A stretch of DNA of 64,000 nucleotides, taken from contig JBAYKX010000023.1 of NCBI GenBank assembly GCA_041664345.1, forward strand, positions 12,885-76,884. Reading direction: 5' to 3'. Below the pieces are notes generated by a model. The model saw nothing but the letters and a program-made list of their open reading frames with translations. It ran no database searches and had not been told where the DNA came from. The translations under genes were made by a program, and so were the position numbers. The stretch's first letter is position 1. Every line of letters begins with the position of its first letter. Below are positions 60,312 through 64,000 of the stretch, piece by piece. Origin of the DNA: GWE2-40-63 sp041664345. Its GTDB lineage: Bacteria > Bacteroidota > Bacteroidia > Bacteroidales > SZUA-534.

Positions 60312-61106
60312 CTAAGGCTTAACTTTCTTTAGGTACGTGCTTTCAAATTCAACCATTCTTTTCTCAACTTCAACAAAAATTTCGTAAGTAGTTGCATCTA
60401 ATAAATAATTGTTACTAAATGCAAGATAGTTATACAAAGAATCGAGCTTAGTGCCCGAAAAACCTGAAAATTTACCCAGTTCTACCTTATTATATTTTTC
60501 ATCAATCAATAGTTCTATTTCATCTTCCAGAAGCAGTTCACCCAGTTTCCGTAGGCTTTTCCCTTTATCGCTAAACATAAAGTACAATGCGGAAATGGGT
60601 CCATCAAAAGTCTTTTTGGGATTAAACTTTTCTTCTTCGCGCATAAATTGGTATTCACTTCGGGTAACTCCGGGAATTATCAGTTGTTGCCCCCAGGCAT
60701 TTCTATCCGGTTTTAAATGAATAAAATCGTACCTGAATTGATTTTCGCGGGTTAAAGCAAAAATATCTACCACATTGAGTTGGTATGAGGTGGGCGAAAG
60801 TGAAATTTCCAAAAAACAAATGGTTGATTTCAACGAATCAGGCAGGGTCATTACTTTGTCTTCAAAACCGATGCAGCGAAAGAGCAACGTGTCTGTTTTT
60901 AATAATTTTATCCTGAAAATTCCTAAAGAATCGGATATGGTTCCGGTGCCGGTACGCAAATTTATAATATGCACAAAAGGAGTTTTTTCCGATGAATCGG
61001 ACGAATGAATAATACCGGCTAACCGGTATTGCATCGTTTCAACCTGAGCTATTGCTGTGGTTGCAGTAAGTACAATAAAATAAATTATAAGTAACTGTTT
61101 ATTCAT
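60312..61106 (-). CDS. Exported protein with carboxypeptidase-regulatory-like domain
   Basis: A 264-residue protein with a signal peptide (MNKQLLIIYFIVLTATTAIAQ). A CarboxypepD_reg-like domain covers about 25-110 (YRLAGIIHSSDSSEKTPFVH, GTGTISDSLGIFRIKLLKTD, CIGFEDKVMTL). The rest is alpha/beta with charged helices (EEKFNPKKTFDGPISALYFM, LLEDEIELLIDEKYNK) and no recognised catalytic motif. Members of this set often sit near TonB receptors or peptidoglycan genes but act alone. Location probably periplasm. It begins 31 bp left of the divergent HAD gene (start 61,201) and its stop touches the heptad array. Confidence 0.8.
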   Translation of the reverse strand: MNKQLLIIYFIVLTATTAIAQVETMQYRLAGIIHSSDSSEKTPFVHIINLRTGTGTISDSLGIFRIKLLKTDTLLFRCIGFEDKVMTLPDSLKSTICFLEISLSPTSYQLNVVDIFALTRENQFRYDFIHLKPDRNAWGQQLIIPGVTRSEYQFMREEEKFNPKKTFDGPISALYFMFSDKGKSLRKLGELLLEDEIELLIDEKYNKVELGKFSGFSGTKLDSLYNYLAFSNNYLLDATTYEIFVEVEKRMVEFESTYLKKVKP

Positions 61107-61200
61107 CGGCTTAAAAATCCTTAAAAAAAACGGATATTTGCTTTCAAAATTATTTTTTAACCAAACTTTAACAATAAAAATAATTCAGAACCGTCAAATC

Positions 61201-61908
61201 ATGCAGCGTAAATACAAAAATAGTTATAAAAACATCTATTTCGACTTGGATAGGACTCTTTGGGATTTTCAATCGAACTCAGAGCAAACATTAAGCGAAC
61301 TCTTGGAGAAATACGCTCCTGAATTGATGCCCAGAAAAAATGAATTTTTAAAGATATACCACCAAGTGAATGAAGTGCTTTGGATTAAATACCGCGAAGG
61401 CGAACTGTCAAAAGAGCTGTTACGCACCCAGCGGTTTATTGATACATTTACTGCAATGGACTTCCCTTGTAACGGAATTTGTGAGGCAATGAGCATCGAT
61501 TATATTACAGAAAGCCCATTGAAAACGGGCCTTTTTCCCTATTCATTAGAAATACTTGAATACTTAAAACAAAAAGGTTATCGCCTATTTTTGATAACCA
61601 ATGGGTTTTCCGAAGTACAGGACGTAAAAATTAGATGCAGTGGATTGGAGCCCTTTTTTGAAAAAATGATTACCTCCGAAGAAGCCGGCTATCAAAAACC
61701 TCATCGTAAAATATTTGAATATGCGTTAAAAACGGTAAATGCAAGAAAAAATGAAAGTATTATGATAGGGGATGATTTGGAAAACGATATTCTTGGTGCC
61801 CAAAGAATTGGAATGGATACGGTTTTTTTTAATCCCCAAAAAATTAGTCACCAACAAAATACCACTTTTGAAATCAACCATTTAAAAGATTTACAGTTGA
61901 TTTTATGA
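61201..61908 (+). CDS. HAD-family hydrolase, YjjG/nucleotidase-like
   Basis: The ATG at 61,201 (MQRKYKNSYKNIYFDLDRTLWDF) is chosen; frame extensions to 61,138 lack start support. 235 residues of the haloacid dehalogenase fold: motif I FDLDRTLWDF (about 14-23) with the nucleophile Asp and general acid Asp, motif II ITNGF, motif III Lys in YQKPHRKIFEYAL, motif IV IGDDLENDILGAQRIGMDTV. The insertion (cap) between about 25 and 110 is helical, as in YjjG/YfnB pyrimidine 5'-nucleotidases. Likely a nucleoside monophosphatase in house-cleaning, inferred by family. It is divergent from the CarboxypepD-reg gene and stands alone. Confidence 0.88.
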   Translation: MQRKYKNSYKNIYFDLDRTLWDFQSNSEQTLSELLEKYAPELMPRKNEFLKIYHQVNEVLWIKYREGELSKELLRTQRFIDTFTAMDFPCNGICEAMSIDYITESPLKTGLFPYSLEILEYLKQKGYRLFLITNGFSEVQDVKIRCSGLEPFFEKMITSEEAGYQKPHRKIFEYALKTVNARKNESIMIGDDLENDILGAQRIGMDTVFFNPQKISHQQNTTFEINHLKDLQLIL

Positions 61909-61975
61909 TATTAAATCAGATTTTTATCTTTTCAAATTGAGTTTAAGCAAAATAATAAGCTGCATATCTTTTAAT

Positions 61976-62010
61976 AAACCTTTACAATCTAAAATGTAGA
62001 GGTTTTTTTT
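61976..62010 (+). terminator. Intrinsic terminator after the HAD gene
   Basis: AAACCTTTAC pairs imperfectly with GTAGAGGTTT across an 11-nt loop, followed by TTTTTATACC. It lies 68 bp past the HAD stop and about 100 bp before the next gene. Confidence 0.7.
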
Positions 62011-62114
62011 ATACCATTATTCGGTTTTGCTTTCAAAGCTTACTATTTTATCTAAACAATAAATATCCTGTAATCGTTATTAACAAAAATATATTATTTA
62101 CTAAATAGTATTCC

Positions 62115-62765
62115 ATGAAAAAAACAAGAGCGTTACTTAAAAGTCTGTTGATAGTATCTGTTTTGGCGTTTACCATTTCTACTGCAACAGCGCAGTTCGA
62201 GCAAAAATTTACCTTGCATGGTTCATTTGGATTTGCCATGCCTACTGGTGCTAAAGAATTTATTTCTGGTGCAGATACTTATCCTTATTTGTTTTCAAAC
62301 TTTTCATCAGGTATATCCGTTTCAGGTGGAGTTCAGTATAATATAAACAGACGATTCTCCATTGCCGCGAATATTGGGTTTTTGGACCATTGGGGTTGGG
62401 AATATGGAAGTCAATCATTTGATAATGTTCAGTTTTGGAATTTACAGATAGGTATTGCTCCGAAATTTTATTTATTGGCATCGAAAAAAGTAAATCCCTA
62501 TTTGTTTACTGAAGTTAATTTAAACTATACTAGTATTTATGTAATGGGATTAACTGCTAAAAAAGGTTATCCAGGCATCGGATTTTACCCTGGTGCTGGT
62601 ATCGATTTTATGGTATCGGATAACTTTGGGATTTATGTACAAGGCGGTTATTCATTTATTTCGGTAGGTAGTGACCCATATAGTTTTGGAGAGTCCGAAA
62701 ATTACAAAGCCCTTAAAATTGAAGTAGGTATAAAAATCAGCTTCCTTAAATCAAAAACCATTTAA
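62115..62765 (+). CDS. Small outer-membrane beta-barrel protein
   Basis: A 216-residue exported protein with signal peptide ending FTISTATAQ. The rest alternates in strand-like segments (FTLHGSFGFAMPTGAKEFI, FSSGISVSGGVQYNINRRFS, FWNLQIGIAPKFYLLASKKV, GFYPGAGIDFMVSDNFGIYV, LKIEVGIKISF), suggesting about eight strands. No enzymatic or binding motif. It is 23 bp upstream of a lipoprotein gene on the same strand, so the two form a likely two-gene operon for a surface structure; function unknown. Confidence 0.78.
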   Translation: MKKTRALLKSLLIVSVLAFTISTATAQFEQKFTLHGSFGFAMPTGAKEFISGADTYPYLFSNFSSGISVSGGVQYNINRRFSIAANIGFLDHWGWEYGSQSFDNVQFWNLQIGIAPKFYLLASKKVNPYLFTEVNLNYTSIYVMGLTAKKGYPGIGFYPGAGIDFMVSDNFGIYVQGGYSFISVGSDPYSFGESENYKALKIEVGIKISFLKSKTI

Positions 62766-62788
62766 TTTCAACTTAAAAAACCAATCCT

Positions 62789-63832
62789 ATGAAAAAGAGT
62801 TTTAAATCTATTTTAGGGGTGTTAGTTGTAAGCACCTTCTTATTTTCATGCTCTACTGATGAGCCAACGAATAATAATCCCACTTCAAATTATTTTAAAG
62901 CAGGGGATAAATATTTTCCAGTTTCTAATGGGTATATTTTTTATTACGGTGATAATGAGTATGACATTTTTATCTCAGATGGCACTTATGATGAATCGGC
63001 AGATGATATTATTAATGTAAATAGGTATTTATATTTTGAATTTGGATCGAATAGTAACAGTGATCTTACTTCTGGTTTTTACACTTATGATGAAGCAGGG
63101 GAGTACGACCCAGAAACTTTTGCATATGGGGAATTTTTTACTGATGACGGACAAACCGGGGGTACGGTGAAAAATCCTTTCGATAAAACTAAAAAAAATG
63201 CTTTTGTTAATGGCGGATATTATTACGTAGCAACAGGAGGTAATGTATCCGTATCTAATTTGGGTGGAAGTAGTTATAACGTAGATTTTACAATACCATG
63301 CAAAGAATATGACCCAAATACCTATGAGGAGACTGGTAGTACTGAACAATTTACTGGAAATTTTGAAGGGAACTTTACTTTTATTGACGCCAGGACCGTT
63401 AATTTGCAAATTCAATTTATTGATTTTCAGACCAACGAAGTAGTTGATTTAGTTGATGATAATGGTTATTACAATTTTGACAATGTTATTATGCAGTTGT
63501 ATACTAATGAAACTGATTATTATAACTCAACCAACGGAATAAGCTATGGTTTGTTAGATGCATTTTATGTTGCAGAGGATGGAAACAGTTATCCGGATAT
63601 ATTTGAATTCTTGGGTTTAGAAACAGGAATCTACTATTATTTTGATGCAATTTTTGAAAGCACAAGCAATAACGGTTACTATGGTACATCAGGCATTTTG
63701 GGCGAAACACTAGAATATGGAGAAAATTTAATTGGAATTTATATTGAATGGTATTATAACAATGGTGTAAAAAAGATGCGCATAAAAAGTATTGAAAAAC
63801 TAAGTTCTTCCAAAGCGTTAAAACAAAATTAA
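62789..63832 (+). CDS. Hypothetical lipoprotein, acidic and tyrosine-rich
   Basis: A 347-residue lipoprotein: signal and lipobox STFLFSCSTDEPTNNNP (Cys21). The mature part has strikingly many Tyr, Asp, Glu and Asn (GYIFYYGDNEYDIF, GIYYYFDAIFESTSNNGYYG) and beta-rich patterns; no family is recognised by eye. It follows the small barrel by 23 bp and likely associates with it on the outer membrane. The gene is AT-rich like its neighbour. The stop is at 63,830-63,832; the next 168 bp hold only a possible IS end. Confidence 0.72.
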   Translation: MKKSFKSILGVLVVSTFLFSCSTDEPTNNNPTSNYFKAGDKYFPVSNGYIFYYGDNEYDIFISDGTYDESADDIINVNRYLYFEFGSNSNSDLTSGFYTYDEAGEYDPETFAYGEFFTDDGQTGGTVKNPFDKTKKNAFVNGGYYYVATGGNVSVSNLGGSSYNVDFTIPCKEYDPNTYEETGSTEQFTGNFEGNFTFIDARTVNLQIQFIDFQTNEVVDLVDDNGYYNFDNVIMQLYTNETDYYNSTNGISYGLLDAFYVAEDGNSYPDIFEFLGLETGIYYYFDAIFESTSNNGYYGTSGILGETLEYGENLIGIYIEWYYNNGVKKMRIKSIEKLSSSKALKQN

Positions 63833-63871
63833 AAATAATACAGATAGTAACAAGTTAAAAAAGACCGTCTC

Positions 63872-64000
63872 CTTTTGAGGAGGGCACTGAAAAAGTCCCT
63901 TTAGAAATCTAGAGAGAAAAAAACGCTTAAAATTGGCAATTTAACGGGCTGAGAAAGGCTTATTTGCAACAAAGAGAGAATGTTTTTTTAAATATGGCAA
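63872..64000 (+). mobile_element. Possible left end of an IS1182-like insertion sequence (truncated by the window)
   Basis: At about 63,878-63,901 GAGGGCACTGAAAAAGTCCCTTT resembles the terminal sequence I recall from IS1182-type transposons, a partial GGGCACT/AGTCCC palindrome. An ATG at 63,994 (ATGGCAA) would be the start of a transposase continuing off the window. Only 130 bp are visible, so this rests on motif memory and gene-end position alone. It could equally be an unrelated intergenic hairpin. Confidence 0.3.

Overview
The window is an AT-rich stretch of a Bacteroidota chromosome. The evidence for the phylum is consistent: a SusC/SusD outer-membrane pair, several secreted proteins ending in type IX secretion (T9SS) type A sorting tails with the YPNP motif, a GldB-like lipoprotein, a GWxTD-domain protein, a MurF-alanine racemase fusion, LytTR regulators, and TAnnTTTG-type promoter elements. 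An environmental, polysaccharide-using member of the Bacteroidales/Marinilabiliales type fits, but the genus cannot be named from sequence alone. I saw no rRNA, tRNA, CRISPR array or phage module. The only hint of an insertion sequence is a possible IS end at the extreme right edge.

Layout. 0-3 kb: two GH13 alpha-glucan hydrolases (the first cut by the window edge). 3.3-7.2 kb: an ArsR repressor with a probable operator, an orphan LytTR response regulator, rsmI, a conserved hypothetical and tdk. 7.2-15 kb: a TPR/PP2C sensor phosphatase, murF-alr, a methyltransferase and a membrane-anchored MutS-like ATPase. 15.5-23.5 kb: a giant T9SS-secreted beta-helix/cadherin/Kelch surface protein split by a frameshift. 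24-27.5 kb: an outer-membrane protein and a znuA-znuC-znuB metal ABC transporter with a stop codon inside znuC. 28-36.2 kb: lpdA, nadE, a PorT-like barrel, a frameshifted gldB, a secreted VPS10/BNR propeller protein and 5-formyl-THF cyclo-ligase. 36.3-42.2 kb: two paralogous PKD lipoproteins, then a broken membrane AraC regulator, a broken beta-propeller gene and a stand-alone LytTR protein. 42.9-50 kb: susC-susD facing a GH5-CBM6 endoglucanase. 50.4-63.8 kb: a lipoprotein with duplicated domains, trkH, an M20 amidohydrolase, a TolB-like/barrel protein, rlmB, a GWxTD protein, a CarboxypepD-reg protein, a HAD phosphatase, a small barrel and a lipoprotein.

Three features stand out. (1) The intergenic DNA holds families of short repeats. 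Degenerate 7-nt and 8-nt tandem arrays keep exact register and use the same words at unlinked loci (15.1, 23.7, 27.5-27.9 and 60.2 kb). Two families of about 160-180 bp elements with terminal inverted repeats have hairpins that change sequence on both arms but stay paired (4.6 and 40.7 kb; 15.3 and 47.8 kb, with a remnant at 51.8 kb). A GCAGC hairpin family occurs at 13.0, 15.0, 15.2 and 23.7 kb. Some of these run into genes and supply the C-terminal tails of RsmI and ZnuB. (2) Five genes are interrupted: -1 shifts at about 19.84, 32.73 and 40.29 kb, and in-frame stops at 26,303 and 41,539. Otherwise they keep long, conserved coding sequence. This means either recent decay or sequence error, and it can be tested. 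(3) Many genes are for envelope and extracellular functions: glycan hydrolysis, SusCD uptake, T9SS-exported adhesins and lipoproteins. Housekeeping genes are interspersed. No large complete novel defence or mobile system is evident. The repeat families are the best candidates for something undescribed.
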